A stretch of DNA of 5,159 bases from JBEKJU01 sp050011095 (GTDB lineage Bacteria; Desulfobacterota; Syntrophorhabdia; Syntrophorhabdales; WCHB1-27). The notes under the pieces were generated by a model. The model had not been told where the DNA came from and did not search any database. It worked only from the letters and a program-made list of their open reading frames with translations. A program made the translations under genes and the position numbers. Positions 1 to 5,159 of this stretch are shown here, one piece after another (the stretch's first letter is position 1; each line of letters begins with the position of its first letter). The stretch lies in NCBI GenBank assembly GCA_050011095.1, contig JBEKJU010000272.1:1-5159 (forward strand), read 5' to 3'.

Positions 1-1
1 C

Positions 2-1987
2 GCCCGGCTCGGCTACCGGCTCTCCACCCCCGATGAGGCGACGGCCCGGCAGGAAAAGGGGTCGCCTCTTTTCAATCTCGGCCTTTCGACGGTCCTCACT
101 GCCAATATCATGATGATCTCTCTCGCCCTCTACGCCGGTTTCTTCCGCGAGTTCCCGCCGCGGGTGATCGCCTACTTCTCGTATCCCCTTTTCGTCATGA
201 CGACCATTGTCCTCTTCTGGTGCGGCCGGCCCATCCTCAGGCGTGGATGGGCGGCGCTTCGTTATCGGTCACCCTCCATGGATACCTTGGTAAGCGCGGG
301 CGCCCTTGCATCCTACCTCTTGAGTTCCCTGCAGATGCTGAGGCACACCCTCCACCTCTATTTCGACACCGCGTCGATGCTCGTCACCTTCGTGCTCTTC
401 GGGGCGTACCTGGAACGGCGGGCGAGAGACCGCATCTCCGCGGGGATCGCAGGGCTTTACCGGATGGCGCAGGGGAAGATCAGGATCGTTGAGGGGGGGC
501 GCGAAAAATGGGTAGACGCCGAAATGGCGCGGCCGAAAGACCGGTTCATGGTCCTTTCAGGAGAGACGATCCCCCTCGACAGCCGGGTCGTGGGCGGAAG
601 CGGCCTCGTCGATGAATCCCTCCTCACGGGCGAGGCCCGTCCCCGGCCAAAGGGACCGGGCGATCCGGTCATAGGGGGAAGCACGGTCCGGGACGGGCAG
701 ATGACCCTGGAGGCCGTCCACACGGCCGATGGAAGCACGGTAAGGCAGATCATCGACCGCGTCGAGGAGGCCCTTTCCGGGAAGGACACCCACGAGCTTC
801 TCGCGGACAGGATAAGCCGTTTGTTTATCCCCGTCGTTTTCGCGGTCGCCGGGGCAACGGCCCTCGCTTGCGGGCTTTCCGACGCTTCCCTCGATGAGGC
901 GCTCCTCCGCTGCCTCACGGTGGTCCTCATCTCATGTCCCTGCGCCCTGGGCATTGCCATTCCCCTCGTCAAGGTGGCAGTCATCGGCCTGGCCCGAAAA
1001 AAGGGCGTTCACGTGAGGGAAAGCGGGGCACTGGAACGAATGAAGGACCTCGACACGATCGTCTTCGACAAGACGGGCACGCTCACCGAGGGGACCTATG
1101 CGCTTGAGGCGGTGATCGGCGGGGGGCTCGATGATCGCACGATCCTTTCCCGGCTCGCCGCCATCGAGGTAGCTTCACCCCATTTTCTCGCCCGCGAGAT
1201 CGTCCGTGAGGCGGCAAGGAGGGGGGGAAGGCCCCTTCAGGCGCAGGCGGTGGAGGCCGTTCCGGGGCTTGGGGTAAAAGGACGGGTGGAAGGCGTCGAG
1301 ACCTGTCTGGGCAACCGGCGCTTCATGGAAGGGTGCGGGTTTTTCTTGCCGGACGCCATGGACCGCGAGGCGGCATCCTGGGAAAAGAGGGGGAGGACGA
1401 CCGCCTTCTTCGCGTGGGAGCGTTCGGTCCGCGGCTTTTTGATATTCGGAGACCCGGTAAGGCCGGGGGCGAATGAGGCCGTCCGTCTCCTTTGCGAGAG
1501 GGGCATCGACGTGTGGCTCATTTCGGGCGATGCCCGGACAACGACAGAGGCCGTTGCGGAGTCACTGGGGATCACCCGCTTCGCGGGCCAGGCGCTCCCG
1601 GCCGAAAAGGTCGACCATATCCGGCGGCTCCAGGACGAGGGCCGTCGCGTGGGCATGGTGGGGGACGGCCTCAACGACGCCGCCGCCCTCGCCCAGGCCG
1701 ATGTTGGCTGCGCCTTTGGCCCCGCCTCCGGGACCCTTCGCAATGCCTCAGACATCACCTTCCTTTCGCCCGACCCCCGAAAGCTCCTCGACGCAATCGC
1801 CCTCTCCGCCCTCGCCACGAGGACGATGCGGCAGAACCTCTTTTTCGCCTTTTCCTATAATGCCGTTGCCATACCGGTTGCGGCCCTGGGCCTTCTCAAC
1901 CCGCTTATCGCGGTCCTCGCCATGTTCGCGAGCAGCCTCGTGGTGACGGCGAATGCCCTCAGAATCTCCTCGGCCGATCCTTCATGA
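2..1987 (+). CDS. Cu+-transporting P1B-type ATPase, FixI/CcoI-like (5' partial)
   Basis: Membrane pump expected to export Cu+ from the cytoplasm using ATP; the FixI/CcoI branch supplies copper for respiratory oxidase assembly. The frame is open to the left edge, so the Met at 110 is not the start. About 661 residues are present, against roughly 750-820 in full-length relatives. The first residues (RLGYRLSTPDE) resemble the end of an N-terminal heavy-metal-binding region, most of which is missing. Four membrane segments follow, then the actuator domain with TGEA (626-637), the CPC metal-site motif (935-943), DKTGTLTEG with the phosphorylated Asp at 1067-1069, an altered HP motif reading SPHFLA (His at 1181-1183), the GDGLND hinge (near 1663-1680), YN in segment 7 (1856-1861) and MFASS in segment 8 (1922-1936). 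CPC plus YN plus MxxSS is the Cu+ (P1B-1) signature. The CPCALGIAIPLVKV stretch resembles FixI/CcoI more than housekeeping CopA. Copper specificity is inferred. The gene converges on cydB. Confidence 0.93.
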   Translation, partial: ARLGYRLSTPDEATARQEKGSPLFNLGLSTVLTANIMMISLALYAGFFREFPPRVIAYFSYPLFVMTTIVLFWCGRPILRRGWAALRYRSPSMDTLVSAGALASYLLSSLQMLRHTLHLYFDTASMLVTFVLFGAYLERRARDRISAGIAGLYRMAQGKIRIVEGGREKWVDAEMARPKDRFMVLSGETIPLDSRVVGGSGLVDESLLTGEARPRPKGPGDPVIGGSTVRDGQMTLEAVHTADGSTVRQIIDRVEEALSGKDTHELLADRISRLFIPVVFAVAGATALACGLSDASLDEALLRCLTVVLISCPCALGIAIPLVKVAVIGLARKKGVHVRESGALERMKDLDTIVFDKTGTLTEGTYALEAVIGGGLDDRTILSRLAAIEVASPHFLAREIVREAARRGGRPLQAQAVEAVPGLGVKGRVEGVETCLGNRRFMEGCGFFLPDAMDREAASWEKRGRTTAFFAWERSVRGFLIFGDPVRPGANEAVRLLCERGIDVWLISGDARTTTEAVAESLGITRFAGQALPAEKVDHIRRLQDEGRRVGMVGDGLNDAAALAQADVGCAFGPASGTLRNASDITFLSPDPRKLLDAIALSALATRTMRQNLFFAFSYNAVAIPVAALGLLNPLIAVLAMFASSLVVTANALRISSADPS

Positions 1988-2059
1988 GACGCCGTTGCCC
2001 GAAAGCGCGCCCACCAGCCCCAACGCCTCTCGAACTCCCGCGATCCGCCTCGGTATCGA

Positions 2060-2092
2060 CCAGTCGCGCAGGACTGGCCGAAGGCGTCCTTC
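2060..2092. other. two small hairpins between convergent genes (possible weak terminator)
   Basis: In the 123-base gap between the ATPase and cydB stop codons, CCAGTC (2060-2065) pairs with GACTGG (2072-2077) across a 6-base loop. GAAGG (2080-2084) then pairs with CCTTC (2088-2092) across a 3-base loop. Neither is followed by a run of T on either strand, so this is not a classical intrinsic terminator. It may still help end or stabilise the converging transcripts. I see no other candidate terminator in the gap. Confidence 0.25.
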
Positions 2093-2110
2093 ACGAAGCG
2101 TGATCCGCCT

Positions 2111-3103
2111 CTATCGCATCTTGCCCCGGAATACCCAGTACTGATACTGGTTGTAGATGAGAATGACGGGCGTCAACACCACCATCACGATGAGCATGAA
2201 AATCAGGGTCTGGCCTGAGCCGGCGGCCTCGTGAAAGGTTATGGGGGCCGTGCGGCTGGGGATCATGTGGGGCCAGAGACCGACCGAAAGTCCGAGGAAC
2301 GAGAAAAGGATGATCGCCGCGTTCCACAAAAGGGGGGCGAGGCCGCGGTGCGTCAGGATGGCCCGGAGGAACACGACAAAGCTGAGAAGGGCAAGAGCCG
2401 GAAAAAGCACGAGGAGCGCCTGCTCCGGCCAAAGGCCGAACTTCTCGGCCATGAAGGGATAGCGAAGGGTCAGGAAGACCCAGGTGGCCGCGGAGATGAG
2501 GCCGGCCGCCACGGAAGTCGCTATGGCGACGTTTCTCCCCTTTTCCGCGAGCGCCCCTTCCAGCTTCCATACGAGGTAGCTCCCGCCGAGCATGGTGTAG
2601 CCGAGAAGCACCCCCGCGCTTATCAGGGCCGCGAAGGGATTGACCCACCCCCAGACGCTCCCCGCAAAGCGGCCGTCCCGCACCTCCAGACCCGCCAAAA
2701 GCCCTCCGAGGGCGAACCCCTGGGCGGCCGTGGTGATGAGGCTCCCGAGGCCGAAGGAGAGGTGCCAGAAAGGGTGGTGCTGGAAGTGCTCTCCCAGGTC
2801 GATGGCGATGCCCCTGAAGATGAGTCCGAAGAGCATGATCAGTATGGGGATATAGAGGGCGGACAAAAGGACGCTGTAGAAGAGCGGGAAAGCGCCGAAG
2901 AGCATCCCCCCGAGTACGACGAGCCAGGTCTGATTGGCGGACCAGACCCCCTTGATGCTGGATATGAGGATGCCCCTCTCTTGGGGGTCGGAGATAAACA
3001 GGGAGATGATCCCGATCCCGAGATCGAAGCCGTCGGTGATCGCGTAGTAGAGGAGAAAGAGCACGATGAGGATGATCCACAGTTCCGGGAGATATTGCGC
3101 CAT
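2111..3103 (-). CDS. cydB: cytochrome bd-type quinol oxidase subunit II
   Basis: Heme-free partner of CydA in the inner-membrane bd-type quinol oxidase, which reduces O2 to water. The product is 330 residues, slightly shorter than E. coli CydB, with eight or nine hydrophobic segments. Family landmarks are TDGFDLGIG (residues 23-31), the segment WSANQTWLVVLGGMLFGAFP (54-73), an FRG motif near residue 97, and the C-terminal QYWVFRGK. By eye, Ser55 occupies the place of E. coli Asp58 of the usual WDGN motif, which is implicated in proton delivery. The ATG at 3101-3103 lies one base beyond the cydA TAG and has an AGGGGGG ribosome binding site (3114-3120) ten bases upstream, so translation is probably coupled. 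No CydX-like hydrophobic small ORF follows. Function is secure; subtype is inferred from the companion CydA. Confidence 0.96.
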   Translation of the reverse strand: MAQYLPELWIILIVLFLLYYAITDGFDLGIGIISLFISDPQERGILISSIKGVWSANQTWLVVLGGMLFGAFPLFYSVLLSALYIPILIMLFGLIFRGIAIDLGEHFQHHPFWHLSFGLGSLITTAAQGFALGGLLAGLEVRDGRFAGSVWGWVNPFAALISAGVLLGYTMLGGSYLVWKLEGALAEKGRNVAIATSVAAGLISAATWVFLTLRYPFMAEKFGLWPEQALLVLFPALALLSFVVFLRAILTHRGLAPLLWNAAIILFSFLGLSVGLWPHMIPSRTAPITFHEAAGSGQTLIFMLIVMVVLTPVILIYNQYQYWVFRGKMR

Positions 3104-3104
3104 G

Positions 3105-4469
3105 CTATACGATCCCCCCTGCCGCGTCGCTTGAGATGGGCCCCCTTTTCACGATGATGGCGGCGAGGACCAGGAAGGTGACGAAGAGCATGAGATAGAC
3201 AAGGGCAAAGACTAGAAGCGATGCCCCGGCGGTCGCGGCCGGAAGGGGGCTCGCCGCCCCGCTCGTCTTCATCACCCCATAGACCACGTAAGGCTGGCGG
3301 CCGACCTCGCGGGTGACCCAGCCTGTCTCCATGGCGAGGTAGTTGAGCGGCAGGGCGGCCATCCACGCATAGAGGAGACCCTTCTGCCCCGATACTTTTT
3401 CAAGGGTGAGCCTCTTCTTGTACCACGAACGGAGGCTCCAGAGCGCCAGGAGGAAGGAGAAGCCGCCCACGGCGATCATGATCCTGAAGCCGTAGAAGGG
3501 AAGCAGGATGGGGGGACGCCCGTCTTCGGGGAAGTCCGTGAGACCCTTTACCCGACCCGTCGGGGAATGGGTCGCGATCAGGCTCAGACCATAAGGCATG
3601 TCGAGGGACCAGAAATTCCGCCCGTGGGCCGGGTCGGGCCAGGCGACTATGTGCCAGGGGGCGCCTTCGCCCGGCCGGTTGGTCTGCCACGTCGATTCCA
3701 TGGCGGCGAGCTTTGCGGGCTGGTACAGGTACGTGGAACGGCCCGAGCCGTCGCCCAGATAAATCTGAAGGGGGGTGATCACGACGGCGGCGATCACGGC
3801 CATCTTGAAGCTTTTCAAAAAGAGCCTCTCCTCCCTTTTCCCGAGGAGGTACCACGCGCTCACGCCGCCCACCACGAATAGTGATATCTGGAGGGAGGCC
3901 ACCCACATATGGGAGACGCCCCAGGGCATATTCGGGTTGAAGATCGCCGCGAGATGGCTCTCTATCACGAACCTGCCCTTCTCGAAGATACCCCCCGCGG
4001 GCGTCTGCATCCACGAGTTTGCCACCATGATCCAGAAGGCGGAAAGGGTGGCGCCGAAGGCGACCATTACCGTTGCGAAAAGATGCATGCCCGCACCCAC
4101 GCGCCCCCAGCCGAAGAGCATGACGCCGAGAAAGCTTGCTTCGAGCATGAAGGCCATGGCCGCTTCGAAGCCGAGCATATTGCCGAAGAAATCAGCGCCT
4201 CCCCCGGAGAAGACGGACCAGTTCGTGCCGAACTCGAACTCCAGCGGGATGCCCGTCACGACACCCATGGCGACGTTCAAGAGGAAGAGCCTGCCCCAGA
4301 ACCTCGCGTGGCGGTAATAGTCCCCATCCTTTGTCCTGAGCCACACGGCCTCCACAAGAACGAGAAAAATGCTCATGCCGATCACATGGACGGGCCAAAG
4401 GATGTGGAACATCGAGGTGAGGGCGAACTGGAGTCGCGAAAGATAGGTAAAGTCGATTCCCATGCTCAC
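3105..4469 (-). CDS. cydA: cytochrome bd-type quinol oxidase subunit I, short Q-loop type
   Basis: Catalytic heme subunit of the bd oxidase: it oxidises quinol on the periplasmic side and reduces O2 at the paired high-spin hemes. The product is 454 residues against about 522 in E. coli. Landmarks, matched by eye: LSRLQFALTSMFH with His22 (E. coli His19); GFEAAMAFMLE with Glu102 and Glu110 (Glu99, Glu107); His187 (His186) and Met331 (Met393), the low-spin heme b558 ligands; QPAKLAAMESTW with Lys253 and Glu258 (quinol-site Lys252, Glu257); Glu388 (Glu445). The shorter distance from Lys253 to Met331 shows a short Q loop, as in CIO-type enzymes. The usual GRQPW motif reads GRQPY (390-394). The start is ambiguous: a GTG at 4467-4469 has GAGG six bases upstream, and an in-frame ATG at 4461-4463 also fits the family N terminus. 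First gene of the cydAB operon. Confidence 0.97.
   Translation of the reverse strand: MSMGIDFTYLSRLQFALTSMFHILWPVHVIGMSIFLVLVEAVWLRTKDGDYYRHARFWGRLFLLNVAMGVVTGIPLEFEFGTNWSVFSGGGADFFGNMLGFEAAMAFMLEASFLGVMLFGWGRVGAGMHLFATVMVAFGATLSAFWIMVANSWMQTPAGGIFEKGRFVIESHLAAIFNPNMPWGVSHMWVASLQISLFVVGGVSAWYLLGKREERLFLKSFKMAVIAAVVITPLQIYLGDGSGRSTYLYQPAKLAAMESTWQTNRPGEGAPWHIVAWPDPAHGRNFWSLDMPYGLSLIATHSPTGRVKGLTDFPEDGRPPILLPFYGFRIMIAVGGFSFLLALWSLRSWYKKRLTLEKVSGQKGLLYAWMAALPLNYLAMETGWVTREVGRQPYVVYGVMKTSGAASPLPAATAGASLLVFALVYLMLFVTFLVLAAIIVKRGPISSDAAGGIV
3114..3120 (-). promoter_or_regulatory. ribosome binding site of cydB inside the end of cydA
   Basis: On the minus strand AGGGGGG lies ten bases before the cydB ATG and within the last codons of cydA (the Gly-Gly-Ile-Val tail). 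With a one-base gap between the cydA stop and the cydB start, this fixes the cydB start and suggests coupled translation that keeps the two subunits in proportion. Confidence 0.7.
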
Positions 4470-4752
4470 TGCCTGCCTCGCATGGATGTGACACCTACCT
4501 CACGGGGCGATCCTTTCGCCCGTCCGCCCGTCTGATCGCCGGGTCCTTTCGGTGAACCGTGTTCGAGGGTTTTGGTTTGCGTGGCCGGTCGGGCCGGCGA
4601 TCGCGGCTTTATGCCAGGTCGCTTATCTTCGCCACGTCTTTGCTGTCGCATCAGAAGCTTTCCTCACGTGATGCGCCGGCCCGCGCCGAAGGCGTGGGAA
4701 GGCGCCGCAGAAGACAACTCCATATGAGAGGATCCCTTATCCGGGTAGTTCT
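4470..4752 (-). other. predicted long 5' leader of cydAB
   Basis: If transcription begins near 4752 from the predicted promoter, the cydA mRNA carries about 283 untranslated bases. Most of the leader's 5' half is repeat copy 1. The stretch can form several pairings: CGCATCA (4647-4653) with TGATGCG (4669-4675), and GATCGCCGG (4534-4542) with CCGGCGATC (4594-4602). It also holds TCCTTTCG twice (4511-4518 and 4544-4551). No known riboswitch class is recognisable and no convincing gene lies here. Leader length depends on the promoter call. Confidence 0.4.
4611..4731. repeat. non-coding repeat, copy 1 (diverged)
   Basis: Bases 4614-4654 match 4809-4849 at 37 of 41 positions, and all four differences are transitions (A/G or C/T). 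Weaker similarity continues through cccgcg (4680-4685) and ccgaaggcg (4686-4694) to the tatgagagg end near 4731. Copy 1 keeps the left end with gcttatcttcg (4621-4631), but its right end is degraded, so it no longer has matching inverted ends. It lies in the predicted cydA leader. Orientation of the family is arbitrary. Start and end are approximate. Confidence 0.75.
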
Positions 4753-4758
4753 AGGACG

Positions 4759-4787
4759 AATATAAGTACATGAGGGGAACCAATCAA
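4759..4787 (-). promoter_or_regulatory. sigma70-type promoter toward cydAB
   Basis: Read on the minus strand: TTGATT (4787-4782) as -35, a 17-base spacer, then TATATT (4764-4759) as -10. The matches are 4 of 6 and 5 of 6 to the TTGACA/TATAAT consensus with ideal spacing. The start site would be near 4752. It is the best minus-strand promoter I see upstream of cydA. It lies in the gap between the two repeat copies. No clear FNR palindrome (TTGAT-N4-ATCAA) overlaps it, although oxygen control of cyd genes is common. Confidence 0.6.
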
Positions 4788-4805
4788 GAGTAGTGTCCGG
4801 CGCTG

Positions 4806-4951
4806 ACACCAGGTCGCTTATCTTCGCCACATCTTTGTTGTTGCATCAAAGCACTCCTTGACGTACTACCGACCCGCGAAAAGGGTGTCGCGAAAAGGGT
4901 CGCCACCGAAGGCGAGGGTGGTGCCGAAGATAAGCAGGCCGGTATGACAGG
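4806..4951. repeat. non-coding repeat, copy 2, with inverted ends (MITE- or REP-like)
   Basis: Second copy of the element at 4611-4731. Its perfect 11-base inverted ends are gcttatcttcg (4816-4826) and cgaagataagc (4925-4935). Compared with copy 1 it has about 27 extra bases (4879-4905) between the shared cccgcg and ccgaaggcg blocks. A smaller hairpin, CCACC (4903-4907) with GGTGG (4917-4921), lies inside. Its size, non-coding nature and inverted ends fit a miniature inverted-repeat or palindromic repeat element. No target-site duplication is obvious and I do not recognise the family. Confidence 0.7.
4875..4902. repeat. 14-base tandem duplication inside repeat copy 2
   Basis: The unit cgcgaaaagggtgt (4875-4888) is followed directly by cgcgaaaagggtcg (4889-4902), matching at 12 of 14 positions. 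Copy 1 lacks the corresponding bases, so this duplication accounts for most of the length difference between the two copies. Confidence 0.8.
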
Positions 4952-4972
4952 GGCAAGAGACCATGCCGGCCC
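4936..4972. other. strong hairpin at the edge of repeat copy 2
   Basis: AGGCCGGTATG (4936-4946) pairs with CATGCCGGCCT (4962-4972), giving 11 pairs including one G-T wobble around a 15-base loop. A T5 run on the plus strand comes only at 4991-4995, too far for a standard intrinsic terminator, and the minus strand has no T run beside it. It could be part of the repeat, an mRNA end-stabilising structure or an insulator between the two divergent promoters. Confidence 0.5.
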
Positions 4973-4997
4973 TCTCCTTCTGTATTCCCGTTTTTCG

Positions 4998-5026
4998 TTG
5001 ACAGTATTGGAGAGGTGCAATAGAAT
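4998..5026 (+). promoter_or_regulatory. sigma70-type promoter directed rightward
   Basis: TTGACA (4998-5003), a perfect -35, is followed by a 17-base spacer and TAGAAT (5021-5026, 5 of 6 to the -10 consensus). Transcription would start near 5033 and run out of the right edge, away from cydA. The target gene is at most just begun in this window. A purine-rich tract with AAGGAGG (5061-5067) lies downstream but has no start codon at normal spacing. Confidence 0.6.
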
Positions 5027-5111
5027 ATCGACTATGCCTCATTGACGCTGTCGTTTCCGGAAGGAGGAAGGGAAGCGGAAGGGTCTTGCCTTGCCGTGGT
5101 TTTTGGGCAGG

Positions 5112-5159
5112 ATGGTTGACAAAATATTGCGTAATGCTGACAATATTAGAATTGGTAGG
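5112..5159 (+). CDS. possible start of a rightward gene, unidentified (3' partial)
   Basis: An ATG at 5112 opens a frame running to the window edge (MVDKILRNADNIRIGR), about 80 bases downstream of the predicted plus-strand start site. Only 16 codons are visible, so no family can be assigned. The upstream ribosome binding site is poor (GGG with four bases' spacing, or GGCAGG directly abutting). A second frame with an ATG at 5134 is also open. The same bases form a promoter- and operator-like AT-rich patch, so the true start may lie beyond the window. Confidence 0.22.
   Translation, partial: MVDKILRNADNIRIGR
5116..5147 (+). promoter_or_regulatory. AT-rich inverted/direct repeat, possible operator and second promoter
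   Basis: AATATTG (5123-5129) and CAATATT (5141-5147) form a perfect 7-base inverted repeat with 11 bases between. TGACAAAATATT (5117-5128) and TGACAATATT (5138-5147) also form a near direct repeat 21 bases apart, two helical turns. TTGACA at 5116-5121 could serve as a -35, with a weaker -10 (GACAAT, 5139-5144) after 17 bases. The layout suggests a dimeric regulator site over a promoter. The regulator is unknown. Confidence 0.4.

Noticed and set aside
110..1987. Met at 110 as the start of the ATPase
   Set aside because: The same frame is open back to base 2 and encodes family-like sequence before the Met, which lies inside the first membrane segment. The gene is truncated by the window edge.
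1855..2094. Small minus-strand ORF after cydB as a CydX-type subunit
   Set aside because: The product is Arg-rich and lacks the single N-terminal membrane helix of CydX, and most of it lies antisense to the ATPase gene.
2231..3157. Plus-strand 308-codon ORF opposite cydB
   Set aside because: Its product is highly charged and low in complexity, as expected for the complement of a G+C-rich membrane-protein gene. It covers cydB antisense and has no recognisable domain.
3909..4535. Plus-strand 208-codon ORF opposite cydA
   Set aside because: Antisense shadow of a clearly real cydA. The His-, Glu- and Pro-rich composition is not protein-like.
4559..4765. Plus-strand 68-codon ORF over the cydA leader
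   Set aside because: Arg-rich product covering repeat copy 1, with no convincing ribosome binding site and opposed to the cydA transcript.
4759..4787. FNR site at the cydA promoter
   Set aside because: TTGAT is present at the -35 but the second half ATCAA is missing at the required spacing.
4614..4849. CRISPR array from the 41-base direct repeats
   Set aside because: Only two imperfect copies 195 bases apart, with similarity continuing beyond the core. This does not fit regular repeat-spacer units.
4936..4995. Intrinsic terminator from the 11-pair hairpin
   Set aside because: The T run begins about 19 bases after the stem on the plus strand, and the minus strand has none.
4784..5020. Minus-strand 78-codon ORF in the right intergenic region
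   Set aside because: It is built mostly from repeat copy 2 and its flank, has no domain, and similar peptides arise from the repeat in copy 1.

Overview
The window is G+C-rich, with densely packed protein genes over the first 4.5 kb and about 690 bases of non-coding DNA at the right end. The proteins look like those of a Gram-negative, anaerobic or microaerobic bacterium. A deltaproteobacterial (Desulfobacterota-like) host is my best guess from protein style alone, and it is a weak inference.

Left part (2-1987, plus strand): the 3' portion of a P1B-type ATPase gene whose start lies before the window. The CPC segment, the YN and MxxSS membrane motifs and the sequence around the phosphorylation site place it among Cu+-exporting pumps, closest in style to the FixI/CcoI (CopA2) branch that serves respiratory oxidase assembly.

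Middle (2111-4469, minus strand): a two-gene operon, cydA then cydB, encoding a bd-type quinol oxidase. CydA has a short Q loop and keeps the heme ligands and quinol-site Lys/Glu. The genes are one base apart, and the cydB ribosome binding site lies inside the end of cydA. The operon converges on the ATPase gene across about 120 bases. No CydX-like small protein and no cydDC genes are visible.

Right part (4470-5159): no convincing complete gene. It holds a good sigma70-type promoter firing left toward cydA with a long leader (about 280 nt), another good sigma70-type promoter firing right toward a gene mostly outside the window, and two diverged copies of a 120-145 bp non-coding repeat that bracket the cydA promoter. 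One copy has matching inverted ends and a 27-base internal insertion. Near the right edge an AT-rich inverted repeat looks like an operator.

Together the genes suggest a locus for oxygen respiration or detoxification: a high-affinity, copper-free oxidase beside a copper pump of the type used for copper oxidases. No wholly new system is visible. The most notable items are the repeat pair around the promoter and three substitutions at normally conserved motif positions (CydA, CydB and the ATPase).
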